From contig JARFIW010000494.1 in the NCBI GenBank assembly GCA_036346225.1, positions 1,054,001 through 1,118,000 on the forward strand: a stretch of DNA of 64,000 bases. Reading direction: 5' to 3'. Below are positions 10,830-24,940 of this stretch, one piece after another. Position numbers and translations under genes: made by a program. Under the pieces are notes generated by a model. It was given only the letters and a program-made list of their open reading frames with translations, was not told the origin of the DNA and did not search any database. Every line of letters starts with the position of its first letter. The stretch's first letter is position 1. This DNA comes from Platerodrilus igneus. Lineage: Eukaryota > Arthropoda > Insecta > Coleoptera > Lycidae.

Positions 10830-11640
10830 TTACGTAAGATAGGCGTTTATTATTTAGAATGGAATCGCGCACATTCTACTAGGTTCTGGAAACAGATAAA
10901 TTCATGTATATAAGGAAGCGTTTATTAAAAACGCGGTTTTCGATTCATTGGATTCATTCGATTCATAAACTCGACCGCGAAATGTTATTTAGATTTAAGT
11001 CGCGAGCAGTCGCTTTGCGAAGATGATATTTGAAGTATGCAATAAGCATACCTTAATTTGATCATTATTATGTTACAATGTATATAGAAGTGATGTTTTA
11101 AATACATTACTTAAAAATGGAATTTATTAATTACAATGAAGAAGGAAAATTCTTGAACATAACGCTATTTTAAAATTTTATTAAATAATTGAAAGGAAGA
11201 TTTAAGCATAATGTACTTTGGTAACTGTTGTTTGAAACGAAGATTTTAAATATGAAAAATCTTGTAAGCTGATTTGGACATCAATTTAAAATAAGAAAAT
11301 ATTCAATTACGAGGGCGTTTTTGTGTATTCTGAAAGTATTACTTTTAGATTTATTTTTAACTGATATTGGAGTATTTGTATATAGTTTAAGATAGTCCTA
11401 ATGATTTTTTTGTAAGGGATTTTTTACCAGGAAAATTTGTGATCGGAGTTTGAAACACTCTGACCTTTTAATAGATTGATTATCTGTCAAGGATTTTTTG
11501 ACCAAACAAACCTTACAAGCGTGGCAATAAACATAACCAGGCAAACCATCCATAAAAAAGGAAATTTATTTCTGTAAATTTAAAATAAGGTAAGGAACAA
11601 TTTGTTAATAATAAGTACTTCTTAGAAATTATTTTGTTTG
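10830..11640 (+). repeat. Promoter-like dispersed repeat, copy 1
   Basis: Shares an ordered series of blocks with 31250-32005: a TATA-like box (GTATATAAGG at about 10907), repeated GATTCATTC words with ATTCATAAA, AAGTATGC...GCATAC, AACTGATATT, TTTACCAGGAAAATTTGTGA, TTTGACC-type block TGACCTTTTAATAGA, and AGGTAAGGAA near the end. The TATA-initiator arrangement followed by a GTAAG donor suggests an LTR/leader or a promoter of a duplicated locus. There is no ORF. Overall identity to copy 2 is low, so the copies are old. Confidence 0.5.
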
Positions 11641-13584
11641 AAAGAAACTATGTTGTAAATGCTTTTGAATGAGAGAAAATATTTCATACTGTATAAATAC
11701 TTTGTGATATTGCTGTGTTTTATGTCCTTTTGAAAACTTCGTCAATTCCGTCGAGCTAGCCAGGCAAAGTTAAAAAGGAAGGTAAGTGAATAATTTCAAG
11801 TTTTATAAATTGTTGTAACTTTATCACAGCACTCTTTCAATGACGCACAACGCGGGCCTTACCACATCAACATATATTGCTGTGATATCGTTGCAATAAC
11901 CCGGTGCCCCCTTTTTGTGATATAAAAAGTTAAAATTTTTTTTTGTCAATTTTTTATTTTAACTTTAATTTTGAATACCTTGGCTAGCTCAGTTTTAACC
12001 ACGCACGGAGCTTGCGACAATACGAATTTTAATTTTTACTTTTACTTCTACTTCCTATACCTTTTAAACAAAACACAATTAAGCACAATTACAATAATAT
12101 TCTCAAAATGTACAAAGCGTTTATAATCTCTTTGAATAGAGCCTCTTTTAAATAATTGAATTAATTTCTTTCAATAATTATAATTCCCTTTAAATGAACA
12201 CAAAGCCAGCAAAAATCAGTCATTATTATCACGTAAAGCCCTATGAACGTTCATCAGTCTTCCTTAATTCTCTACGTAAATTATAATGCGTGCTAAAACA
12301 ATTTTTGATGACCCTCACATAAAATTCTCATGAACGCAATATTTAAAAATATTCAGAAATAAAAATGCAACAAAATATTTAGAATGTCTAACCTGTTGAC
12401 CCTTTTCAGCGTGTCTCGTTCCCCCAATTCAGACCAGTTTCTGTTCCAAATATTCGTCGTTTCAGCTTCAGCTTATTCATTTAAACACTCCAGGTTGGAT
12501 CCAGCTATACTTATTTAACCTCTCCGAATTGTATCCATAAATTGTTAAGATACTGTTTGCATATTCTTATATAATTTTTCCAGGTTGATCTAGAAATTGT
12601 TTTGATATTCTTATTTCACTTCTCCTGGTTGTTCCAGAGTTTGTTTTCACATCCAGGTAGGATACAGGAATTATGTAGAGTCCTTTTGTTAATATAAATC
12701 TTAAAATCTATTAAAACAACCTTTTATTACTTACGTTTGTGAGGATTAAACGACGAACCTTTTAATAATTATGCACTGTCGCCACATTAAAATTTATTAA
12801 TTCTAAAATCACTTATAATCCTTTTACGTAAGTATCTTCTTTCAGGTGATGTGAACCATGTCTTCTTTTACTTCAAACGATTTGTTTACGAAATCCTGTT
12901 ATATTTAAGGAGAACGCCTATCTGTTTACAATTGGTTGCTCAAGCGCATAGTCCAAATATTACCGTCTTGTACCTTAATCTTCACATGCAGGCTTGGGTA
13001 TTTCTACGAATTTCCAATCTACAATGAAGTCGAGACGCTTATCTCTGCACGTAGGATTTCAAGTTATTTGCATAGATTGGTTGGATTTTCAAATCTTCCC
13101 TGGTCTTTCAAATCACGTACGCTTTGTTTGTACGGCAAATTTGATGAACTTTGCTTTATCACCACGCTGTAATTATTTCCTATCTATCAAGGTGTTGGAT
13201 TTTATACTTTCTCGTTCACGTAGCTTTATATTTATTGATGTATGCAATTATATGCGTTTTTCTGTTTTACGCATTTACAAACCTGCTTGTTTAAAAGGGA
13301 TTCCTTGTAAAATAATGATGCACTACTCACGTGTATTGTGTTGCAGCTTCTGTCCACTTCGTGTGATGACTTGTGAAGTTGTTTATTTAATTGAATCTTT
13401 TGAAATACTCTTTCTTTTTTTGAGTCTAATTATAATTATAGTTTATATACAGGGCGTTGGCATTTGGTTTCTCGTCAAATCGTCAAATTTCGCATTTTCT
13501 TTGTAAAATGTCTAGTTTTCTGGATTCTCATGATGTTTATATAAAGCGCACTATCTTAGTGATCCTATATACCTATTATCATAG

Positions 13585-13586
<2 letters not shown>
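11641..13586. other. Non-coding stretch
   Basis: No supported gene. GAGCTAGCCAGG near 11752 is inverted as CCTTGGCTAGCTC near 11987 and occurs again near 15580, and TTGCTGTGATATC at about 11878 matches the terminus seen beside (TA)n tracts elsewhere in the window. A 170-codon plus-strand frame at 12994-13506 is T-rich, hydrophobic and lacks any recognisable motif. Confidence 0.5.

Positions 13587-13622
<36 letters not shown>
13587..13622. repeat. (TA)n microsatellite
   Basis: Uninterrupted AT dinucleotides. On its left flank the reverse complement reads TTGCTATGATA, close to the TTGCTGTGATA that flanks the tracts at 17232 and 50582. Confidence 0.95.
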
Positions 13623-13624
<2 letters not shown>

Positions 13625-15689
13625 ACGTGGAATTAGAGGTCAAATAGGTCCAGATAATAAAATTTTAAACACTATGTATATAGAAATGAAAGCAAATTGT
13701 TTTCGCGCCAAATTAATTAATTTATATAGTGAAAGCAGACGGTTATTAAAATATTTTTCTATTTGTATATTGGAATGTTAAAATTGCATAAGGGAAGTAG
13801 CTTTTGAGTATATTTAATCTCAAGGATACGCATAAGTAATCGTAATAATTTTAAATCAAACGCATGGAAGCAGAAATAGAGCTTCCATGTATAGAAAATC
13901 AATAATTTTAAACGCAAATGTTTCCATTTTAAAATCCAACGTTCGTTTATACAAATACTAAGAAGGGAAAAAACCGAGAACTGTTATTTTAAACATTGGG
14001 TTGTTTCAACAAATACCTGTTGATTAAATGTTACGTTCAGAGAACTTAAATAAACGTTAGCACAAAATTCCATTAAAGTTTGTTTGCAACGGTCGATTTG
14101 TATACGCTGCTAATATAACAAGTGCCTCGAAGAGTGAGTGGAATAAACGATCGATAATGTAAGACAGACAGAGAAGCAGGTAAAGAAAGCGTTCGGTAGA
14201 AGTCACGTACGAAATACACGGGTAAATGTGAAGGCCAGATACAATATCGATTTTCTGTGGCTTAAGAGGGGTTCTAAAAGAGACAACAAATATGCGTAGA
14301 ACGGAGATGGATAGCTGATAGGTGGAGCATTGTGACGAGGGAAAATTATATCATTGGTTTAAAGTTAGGCAGTTTCAAGAAGAGCGCGTCCGTGGAGGGT
14401 ATCGACGAAAATTCTATGTAACGGCACGACGAACGTTTTAGAAAATAAGCTTTTAAAGAGAAACAGGTTCCAGAGGGGGTTTTGAAAATGGGATAAATAC
14501 TCGAACAAAGATATTGAGGCTCTCTTTCGATTTAGATCTGAGTACGTGCTTAGACCTACAACGTAAAATTAGTAAATGCTCATACGGGTATTAATTACTG
14601 TGTTTAGTCGGTAAAGTTACTTATAACATCCTGTTTTGAAGTGATGTAAAGCTGTAGTAAGGTACCACAAAGTTGTAAATGTGATATTGCACGAGTTGGT
14701 GCTTTTGTTTAGATAACAGGTGCCGTTACTACAAGCTATTAAATGAAGGGATGATATTTGGGGTAAGCGAAGCTGAAAGTGTAATTTGTATGCATGAAAT
14801 ATTTGGTATGGAATGTTACGTTTGAGACAAAGCTAATAATATCTGGATAGAAAGATAATAGTGGTGGCCGAGATTTGGATAGGTTGGGATCAGTTGGATC
14901 CTGGCACAATCGAAGTAGATGGACGCAACGACGAGGGGTTTCTGGTAACTATCTTCAGCGGTGAGGAGGAACAGAAGCGACTCCAGGTAACGAAATTTAA
15001 TTTCCTGTTTTTGTATAAACATTTGTGTTGATATTTTTTGTGTTTGTGTGTTTTTGACTTATTGGGGGTGGATTTAGTACCATAAAACTTGTTTAAAGAG
15101 GTATATGTGCTAGACAATTAATTTTTGATTATTAAAAAGGTTTATTGATGTTATATAAATGTTTATTCATGCTCTAAAAATTGTTATTGTAAGGAGTAAA
15201 CGGTCTTTAAATTTGTTTTCAATAAAATGCAAGGTTTAAAAAGCATTTACAGAAACTAGGTTATAATGAGCTCAAAATAGACCAGAATAAAGTCAAACTA
15301 GGGTTTCATGGGGGGGGGGGCATCTACTCGTATCATATAGAATTTGTTAAAATATATTAAAAACCGAGGACTTTCAAGTATTTAATAATTGAACTGGTAA
15401 CAGTTGTAACAAACTGTCTGTACCAAGGTGTAAATATTTTAGTAAGAATGGAAACTTGTTAATATCTGTAAATAAAAAGGTTGTATGGTTGTTGTATTAT
15501 TTGATTTCATTTGACTGTGTGTGTGTGTGAGAAAGGTCTGTACTTAAAATGGTAGGTTTTCAAGAAGAGGCCGATTGCTGAGCTAGCCAGGGTGAGCAGA
15601 GAAATACGAAGGCGTCCAAAAGGTAGGGTAAGAAATTTAAAAAAATTTTTTTTTTAGAAAATTTCATATGGCCCAAGCGGGGGCGAGAT
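13623..15689. other. Non-coding stretch
   Basis: No supported coding region. It contains an 11-base G run (15310-15320), a short GT repeat near 15517, and another GAGCTAGCCAGG copy near 15580 followed by GTGAGC. Confidence 0.5.
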
Positions 15690-15875
15690 TTTAGAAGAAG
15701 GTTCTATATGGTCTTTAGGAGGCTCGAGTTCCAGAGTTCCACGAAAATTTTATGACGCCCAATTCGTGGGGCTTGAATGGTTTTTAGGAAAAGAATGGAG
15801 TTCCAGAGACTTCCACGGCATAAAATCGGCTCGATGTTAAAGCTTAGTTCCCGGGTTCCACGGCAATATATATTC
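15690..15875 (-). repeat. Degenerate tandem repeat of the TA-bordered family, reverse orientation
   Basis: Three degenerate units containing GAGTTCCAGAG-TTCCACG and TGACGCCCAATTCGTGGGGC. The reverse complement of the latter (GCCTCACGAATTGGGCGTCA form) is the core of the tandem units at 50607-50820 and of the short stretch at 17298-17390. It ends at GGCAATATATA near 15860, again next to TA dinucleotides. Confidence 0.6.
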
Positions 15876-17228
15876 AATAATGGGTTTGAGGTCAGCTGGA
15901 AGAAAATCAAAGCTCCTTTTTAAGGCTTAAATTTTAGTATTTAATTCAAATCCTGGATCACAAGCTGTTATGTTCAATTGTACCTTGCTAAATATTTTTA
16001 TTCGATTAATGATTCTGTTTAAATTTTCCCACGCTTCCACTTCGACTTCTGTGTAACTATCTGTTATAGGAGACGCCCCTGATCACGCTTTATAATTTAA
16101 TAAATTGATTTGTTCCTATAAAACTCATCCTAATACGATTGAAGTAAGTGCTTGTTCAACACCCTGTAAAATGTTAGTGTATTTAGTTCAAGTTAAAGTA
16201 CCTCGATCTTTATTGGTTGATATAACTCGGTTATCTACAATCCTTGCTTTCTGAAAGAATATGTTCGCTTTATTTAAAAGTAATAATATATGTTTGAATA
16301 GAAAAGCTTTTATACATGTGTGATTAACAAAGACGATTGGATTCGCATTTGCCGGTTTTCTTTATCAATTTATGCATTAAAAGGACTTGAGACATGTTCT
16401 TTGACATGTGGTACCCTAATATTTCAATCGATTACCATATCGTTTCCAAAACGGGACTCACTTTGATCCTGCCTTTCGTTGTAGTATGTGCTTTCTGCTT
16501 GGCTAATTTTATTACTCCAAGAGTGATGCGCATCTTTCACGAGAAACTAGTATCCCTGGTGCATCGGTAAGTTCCTTACGTGTTTATTATTACTAGTAGG
16601 GTTCCCTTTTTTAGCTCTTTTACGTAGGTCCAATTGCTCTTCTGCGAAGACCCGCTGTTTCGGATATGGTCCTGACTACCATAAAGACAACCCCTCCGTG
16701 AGCAAGGTCACAATGTTTGGCAGTAACATGCGTAACATGAACCGTGGATAAATTCAGGTCGCGTTGCGCCGACAGACGAAACAAACTTACAAAACCCGTT
16801 CAAAAAATAGCTTTACTAGTGTTTTTTGTGTACTGTAATTTACTTATCTTAGTTCAACTTAAGGTTTGTCTAGAAGAAAGCATTTTCATTATTTTGTGGT
16901 TATAACTGATAAATTTTACATTTAACCATACGAAATGAGCACTGCGTATCGGAATTATAAAAATTATCCGTAAACTATAACTCTATTTTTTAAAAATAGA
17001 AATTTTTGTGTTAATTGGAAATTAAATTCGATGACGATGTACTTTTTCTGGTTTATATAAACTACCCCACTCTTCAAATTTGTAGTTAGCCTGGTCTTTC
17101 AGATTTCCTTTATCTTTTTATACGTGACCGTGATTCGTGCGGACCCTTACTTCGCTTTCCTCTCTGTTTCTGTCTAACCCGTGCGTTTTACCGTTACAAG
17201 GCTTTCTACAATTTTACAAGTTACTAGG

Positions 17229-17231
<3 letters not shown>
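15876..17231. other. Non-coding stretch
   Basis: No supported ORF or repeat apart from a single ACACCCTGTAAA end near 16160. Confidence 0.5.
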
Positions 17232-17287
<56 letters not shown>

Positions 17288-17297
17288 ATATATATAT
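17232..17297. repeat. (TA)n microsatellite, left border of the large repeat
   Basis: About 66 bp of TA dinucleotides with one interruption. TTGCTGTGATATAC follows directly, the same junction as at 50606. Confidence 0.95.
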
Positions 17298-17509
17298 TGC
17301 TGTGATATACTCCTTTGAATGCGGGAACTGGGTCCTTTCAACAAAAAAATTCTAGTCCCACCGATTGGGCGTCATAAACTGCTGTGATCCTGGTTTCGCT
17401 TCGGCTGCTCACCTAATTTTATAAACCTCCTCATTCATAAAATTAAACAACACATTCCTACCACAAACATCAACGTCAACTCTATTTACATCAATATTCA
17501 CAATACATT

Positions 17510-20500
17510 AAAATTTCAAGATTAAAATTCAGCATAAATTTCAGTTTTAAAAAGAATTTCAAGATTAATTTTATTATCATTTTAACGTGCATCCAGAATT
17601 AAAGTCCTTGTAGGATGCCTACTAATTAATATAACAATATATGCAGAGTAAAAGGAGCATCTACCACCCCTTTACGTTAATTAACCAGGTTCGTCTAATT
17701 GAGCTCAAAGACATACCTAAAATTTCATCATAATCCAGAACATCAATACTAAATACCCTTTCTACTTAAACAAGCAAATTTCATCTTAACATTAAAATTT
17801 TAGGTTTAATTTCACAATCCATTTAAATAAATTTCAAATCAACAAAAATTCAAACAAATGTATTAAATTATTAACACCCAAATGTAACAAAAAGTATATT
17901 TACCTAAGTTATCCTCGATTTAAAATCTCCTTTATTATCACCATTCAAAGTTATATTTAGTTTAATTTACGTTTTAAAATTTTCTCATACCTTTATTAAA
18001 TTGTTTCGTTTTCGGAACTAATGTATATTACCTGTATGACAAATATTTAACATTTAATATAAACCCAAAATCAAAAAATTAGCGTTTTACAATTAGCCAA
18101 AATGCTACTTGTTATAATTCGTAATTTGCTAATTGGTCGAATAAATTTTATACTTTACAATGCTAAGTCATTTTTACCAAATAACAAATTTTACACTAAA
18201 TTCGACAAATTTTAAATATTTTAAACAAAATACGTTAACATTTGAAAAGTCGATGTAATTTTAACGAATAGTCAAAAGTTACCGAAATTCATTTACCGTT
18301 ATATCGAATGCGCGCTTTTCCCCAAAGGTATTCTAAAATTTCTCATGCTTGTTCCTTCCTCTCCGTGTTTCGAATTTTTATGCCCATTGAAAATTAAATT
18401 TACACGGAAAACTTCCGAAAAACTATTAATTTTACGAACGTTTTTCACCTCTATTTCATCTTTTTCAACAATTTCCTGTGATTTAAATACGCCTTTATAT
18501 ATTTTTCTTGAGCATTTTTTTCTTTTTAACTTTGATTGTCAATTATATTCTTTATTCATTTTATTTTATCCATGATTTGGTTAAATAACCCATGCACTTC
18601 TCTATTTAGCACGGTTTTTAAGATTTTAAACTTTTTTTACAATTTTCTACGTATATTTAAACTAGCAGTTTAAAATAATATTAATTTAACTTTATTTTGT
18701 TTATAATTGATTTTAACTTTTATGCTTTTATTATAAGTTTAATTAACTCATTAAAATTATTATCCTTTCATTTTAATAAAGTTAATATTAATTATTTGTA
18801 ATTTTTTTATACGTTATTAAAATGGTAATTATTAATTTTGATAATTTCCTTTTTTGAATAATAATTACACCAGCTTTTTAATAATTTTTTAAAAACTCTT
18901 TACATTTAAACTCTTATTTTATAAACTATAACCTATTTCACCGTTTTAATAAACTACTTTCCCAAACTCTAACGTATTAAAATTATTATATTATTTAATT
19001 TCTACCTGTCTAAATTTATTTTCCCTATTTAATAAATAATCCCCTTATTTATCAATTAAACTTTAAAAAAATTCAAAAAATTCCTATCTTTCTCCCTTAT
19101 CTATCTAACTTCCTACCTATTCAATCAAAATATTTACTTTCTATCCCTACCTATTCCTAATCACCTATTTTAACTAAATTATCCAATTCTTCTTATCCAT
19201 CTAATCTATATCATCCTATATACCTATCTTTCCTATTCCTAATTATTAAATTCTTCTTAACCTTTCTTTCTTCTACATTTACTCTTTATCCATCTAACCT
19301 ATTCCTATTATCTCCATATTATCTTCTACTTTATTTCATAAACCTACTTCTATCTTCTATTACCCTATTTTCTTTCTATTTCTATTCTTTCTTACTAAAT
19401 TCCTATCTCTCCTTTTATATTATTTAAATCTAATCTTTCTCCTCGTTCTTACCATCTAAACTCTTATCCCTATTTAACCCTCAATTATCTTAATCCCTAT
19501 TACTCCAAAATAACTTATCTCCTTCCTACTCTAAATATTCTTCTTATCCCTACTTTCTTTTCTATTTACTATTATTTTTTCCCAAACCAACATTTACTTT
19601 AAAATTACTTTTCTTAGAAACCTATACCTTAATTCTTAATGATCCCAAATCCCTTAATCTACTTATTAAAAACAACTTCCACTTTACTAATTCCTCACCC
19701 CTAATCTCTTCTACCATCTTCTCATTTTTTATTAAACTTAACCCTACTTCCTATCCTTGACTCTATCTTATCTGTTACCTTCACATTCTACCTCTATATT
19801 AATACTAAACCCCTTCCTTTGCTTATAATCCCTTCCATTCCCTATCCTTATCTTACTACCTTCCTTTCCATATTACAAAACCCTACTTATATACTCAAAC
19901 CTAAAATTCTAAATTGCAATAATTAACTCTTTCGCTAAATCTCCATTTAACTACACAACATATTTACACAAAACTTTTTTTTGGCCTAAATGCTCGCTTT
20001 TGCATAATCTTCCAACTTATCCCTAATTTTGCTACGATTCCTCGTTTAACTCGCTCGCCCTGTCAGTAATCTCTCATTTTAAAATTTCTAATTATATGCA
20101 ACATTTCTCCTTTCTGTCATTCTCCTAATTTTGAAAATTCCTGAGTTCTGTCTTTACAATCTGTGTCTTCCTTCAAAAATCTGTCCGGTCTGTTTTCCCC
20201 TGTCTGGTACTCCTCGTCTCCTAGGTTTCCACTTCTCTGTATTATCCAGTCTGGTGACTTTATTCTGTGGTCCCGTCGGTGGGTCCTTAAATTTACTATA
20301 GTGGTCTGTGTTCCATTTTGCGTTCCTAATTATTCCCCTTCTGTATTTCCCTATTTCAACTAACTTTTATGTCTTTCCTGTTTTCCCAGGTCTCATACTT
20401 GTCGTCACTCTAGTATTCAAAACATTTTGTCCCTATGTTGTAGGCTCTGTTGTCTTATTTCGCCTAATTCTTAATATTAAAATTTGTCGTCTCCTGGTGG

Positions 20501-21360
20501 TTCATCTTTATATTTGATAATTGTCTCTCCTAAAATTCTCCCTAATTTCTATATCCCGTAAAATCTTGGGTCACCCGTAATCTTTGAATTTGTTTTAAAT
20601 CCTACTTACTTGTCCCTCTAATTCAGCTTCCGCATTTTTTTAATTACCTTTTCTATTATTATGTTCAAATAAATTTCCCATAATTTTACCTGTTAATAAA
20701 ATTTTGTTACCCTTTTCCTAAACTTCGTTGTCCAATGTATCCCCTTAAAAATTGCCTCCCGTTAATTTAATTTCTTTTCTCTAATTGCGTTACCCTCACT
20801 ATCCCTCATATCCGTCTTCATCATTTTACATTACTCTCTTACAAAATCTCTTGATTAAATTCCATTTCTTGACTATTCACCTCATTTTCAATTTTTATTC
20901 CCTGTTACTAATCTAATGTCCTTTCTTAAAATTTGTCACTTGGCTCTAATGGTGATCCTCCTCCTTAATCTTCTAAACTCTCATTTTCTAGAATCCCATC
21001 TCCAACATCAACATATTATTAACTCATTTCATCTAAATTCAGATACTTCACTAGTTCTTTTCAATAAATTTCTAATTCACATTTACTCATAACTAAGTCC
21101 TCTTACTCTCTATCAATAACATAAATCACAAAAAATTACACCAAATTATAACACAAAATTCATCTAATCTCATTTCCTGAATAAATCATAAAATTTAAAT
21201 AATCAAATACTTTTCAAATAAAAATTTATATCTTAAAATTGAATTAGTCATTCAAAATTCCATTAACAAATAGATCAAATCAACAAATTCAACAAAGTTA
21301 CTAATTTATAAATCTCAAAATAAACAAAATTCTACAAAACAAGTTACTTTTACATAATAT
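17510..21360. repeat. Tandem unit 1, G-depleted
   Basis: The first part (17510-19015) can be aligned with unit 3 and with 50990-52870, but many short words, mostly those containing G or CpG, are missing. The second part (19016-21360) has no counterpart in unit 3 and is extremely G-poor: 19009-19444 contains no G in 436 bases and 19009-19616 only one. G content recovers around 19981-20600. Confidence 0.7.
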
Positions 21361-24300
21361 CATCTTAAAATTCAAATTACATCAGATAAATTTAGTTTAA
21401 AAATTTCAAATTAAAATTTTTATCAATTTAATTCAAATTAATCTTAATGCCAACAATTAGTATAACATATTGCACCAAAGAGAACAACCCTTTATTAATT
21501 AACAGGTTCGTAATAGAAAAATTCATCTAATTTCACATAACCAAACCATATATTACTTTTATTAACAAATTTAATTTGTACATAATTTAATTGTTATTAC
21601 ATTTCTAATGCCATTAATATATTACAGTAATTAAACCTTAATTCAACAAAATAGACAAAATTAACTACTTACAAAATAAAAACTAGTTTAATTTACCAAG
21701 CTACTTACTTTTAACATTTAAATTAACAAATTCAACAGATTTATTATTCTAATTCAACGAAAATTTTTCCAAAACTTATTTAAAATTTTAGCTTTTCCAC
21801 TAAATGTACTCCTTTAATTTTCAACCCCATTGAAATTTAAAATACCGGAAAAAGATTCAAACGCTATACAATTACGAAACTGCTCTTTCGATATTATCCT
21901 TTTCAATTTGCTATTGCGTGAACTAATTTAACCTTTTCTAATGCTAGTTACCATTGACTATACAACTTTTGAATGTCAAATTAACAAAATTTTAAATTTT
22001 TTAACCAAAATGCATTGGTTAAATAACAGTTCGACTACTTTAGCATCATTCAAGTCTAGCACAATTTATTCACCATTTTCTACTGACTGCTTTGTTCCAA
22101 AATATTTAATTCTAGAACTTTTCTGTTCCAAATCTGTTTTAACTTATCTATTTTATCCCTTAAATCATAATTACCTTCCAACATTTTCGGAAATATACTT
22201 TTCATATGTTTTTTACTCGATTTTCAATATTTTAATAATTGAACTTTTCGTTTAATCCTTTTTATATTTTACTGAGCTTTTAATTCTTTTTATAATTGTC
22301 AATTAATCTTTATTTTATAATTATTCTTGATTCGGTTAAATAACCGTACCACTTAGTTATATAGGTCATTAATTATGATTTTATTAACATTTTTACCTTT
22401 TAATATGATATTTAACCAGTGTTCAAAATAATCAATTTAATCATATTTTGAATAAATCTAAAATTTCCATTTACCCTTTTATATGTTATAACTATAATTC
22501 AAATATATCTCATATTTAGATCATTATCTAATTTATTTACTATTTACTACTCTCAATCTTAATAATATAAATTTAAATTCCATTTTTAAAATCTCACATA
22601 CTTTAATATCTCTTACTATAACTTTTCCTATTTCTCTTTATTCTAATCAAATTATAACTTTATCCCATTTTATAACGTTCTTCCTATAATACACTTATCA
22701 TTATTACCTATTATTAATCTATCTAGTCTAATCTATTATTCCCTTTCTACAATTATCTCTTATTATCAAATATATCTTAACCAAAAATTTTCTATTCCCT
22801 ATATCTTCTCCCTATTTCTACTCCTACTTTCTATCCTAATATATTTAACCTATTCAACTTATCATCCTATTCTATCTTAATTTTTTAACTAATACCCTAA
22901 CTTCTCTTCTTATCCATTTTTTTACTCCATAACTAACTATTCCTAATCTCCACTTATTTTTACTACATATTACTACTTCTATTCTCTTTATGATCTCATA
23001 ACCTTCAATTTCTCATATAACTTCCTACTTTTTTTTTAACCCTTTCTCTTCTACACCATTTACTTTCTTTTCTTCAATTACTAAATTATCCATCCTTGTA
23101 TCAGTTATCATTAACTCTCTCTTACCACTCATTATACAACCCTAATCCTTCTACTTCTCCCCTCTTTCTGACTACCTCCTTATCTATACTCATTCCATCC
23201 TATACCCTATCTTATATCTTCTCTTCTAACTCTTCTTCCATACATTATACTCCTGTCACACTTAAACCTATACTTTAAATCACTCTTTTACTAACTAACT
23301 CCTTTGACTATAATCCGCTTAAATGATCTTCAAACCTTAACAATACTTGCAATTCCCATTAAATCGCCTTCCCTTACACTATACCACATTCCAAAATTTT
23401 ATTAAACTTGCAATATATCTTCCTCTTATGGCCTACTTTATCATTTATCATACTGACTCTATACATTAATACTAAACCTGTATCCTCGGTTAAAACCTCC
23501 TGCATCCCTACCTATCCGTTACCTTCCTCATCATCAAACCTTTCTCATTCTGTCAACCTAATCCAATTCGTAGTCAATTAAATCCGTCCAGTAGTCCCTT
23601 CTAAACTATCTCCAACGTTTCTGTCCAATTCTGTCTGGTTCCTAATGCTCGCTTTAGCATTTCCTCATAACCTAATTGTGACGATTCTCCTTTACCCGCC
23701 TCTCCGTATAGTTACTTCTCATTATTCCAAAAATTTATTCCAATTGAAAAGTTCTGTTTTTCCCTTCCTGAGTTAAAACTTAGTGTCGTTCCGTCATGTG
23801 GCTGTGTCTGCGTTCTTCTGTAGTCTTCTACTAATCTCTGATCCCTGTTAAGTCTTGCGTCTTACTTGTCGTGGTTAGAGTCTTAATTTGTCAAGTCTGG
23901 TAGGTCGTCTGTATACTCCACTTCGCATGTCTTAATAGCTTTGTTTAATTTGCTGTTCTAATAATTCCCTCTAGTTTTCCGTATAAAATTGTGTTTCCTG
24001 TTTTCCTAAATCTTCCGGTGTCCAATCTACCCTGTAATCGGATCCCCAAATTTTCATTTTTTTAGGCTACTTTTTATTCTGCCTAAGTTCTAAAATCCTA
24101 TATTGTCGTTCTATAGTTTTCATATTGCTTCACTTAATTAATTTCCTATCCTGAAATTACTCATTTTTTTAACCTTCTACTTCTTTCGTGACTATGTCTT
24201 TGAAATTTTTAATTTCTAATTCCTCTTCCTTAATTTTGGTTGACTTCCCTGTCTTTAAACTCTTGATTTATTTCCTTTATAATCCCACATTTCTTAACTT

Positions 24301-24940
24301 TATAAAATTGTAATTTCCTTATCCTAAATTCTCTGTTTGTCCTCATTTTCCATTGAAATTCCTCCATTAATTTTCTTCATTTCACTCTTACTTCCTTACA
24401 CCCTTTCTTGATCTCAATCCATTCTTAAATCCTAATTTCTCACAAAAATCTCTTCGACTCATGTTCTTCTATAATTCTACAATTTTGATTTTTCCAACCC
24501 TATTTCTTCCCATTTCCTGTAAACTCCTTTAATCGTAATCTTTACTTAATTTTCCCCTGGCTCAATTATGCTTGACCCGTTTCGCTCAAGATACCATTTT
24601 AAACACTTTTTAAATCTCAATCCATCCCAACATTGTCACTTAATAATCCTATCCCATCTTGTCTCAACTGTTAATCCAAATTCTCTTACAAATTTCTAAT
24701 ATATTTTACTATCCACTTAATCCTTAACATCCTACTTAATAATCAATAAGCAATCAAGAATCTCAATTTACTAATTAACCGTCTCATGCAGTCTCAAAAA
24801 AAAATTTATTAATTGAACACTCATTTCCCTTTCTCGATTCTTTTAATAAACTGTTAAAAAAAATTCCACAATAATCAATCAACTTTACATCAATATCAAA
24901 TTTATAAATTTCAAATAAAAATAACAGTACTCTATTTTAG
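21361..24940. repeat. Tandem unit 2, G-depleted
   Basis: Parallels unit 1: degraded landmarks at 21440-21510, GGTTAAATAACC near 22335, a body end near 22735, then a G-poor tail. 22729-22991 (263 bases) contains no G. CTAATGCTCGCTTTAGCAT near 23642 matches CTAAATGCTCGCTTTTGCAT near 19986. The words missing differ from those missing in unit 1, so the erosion is independent. Confidence 0.7.

Noticed and set aside
12994..13506. 170-codon plus-strand ORF
   Set aside because: Translation is F/L/I/C-rich as expected from T-rich DNA; no motif, no homologue recognised, overlapping alternative frame equally open.
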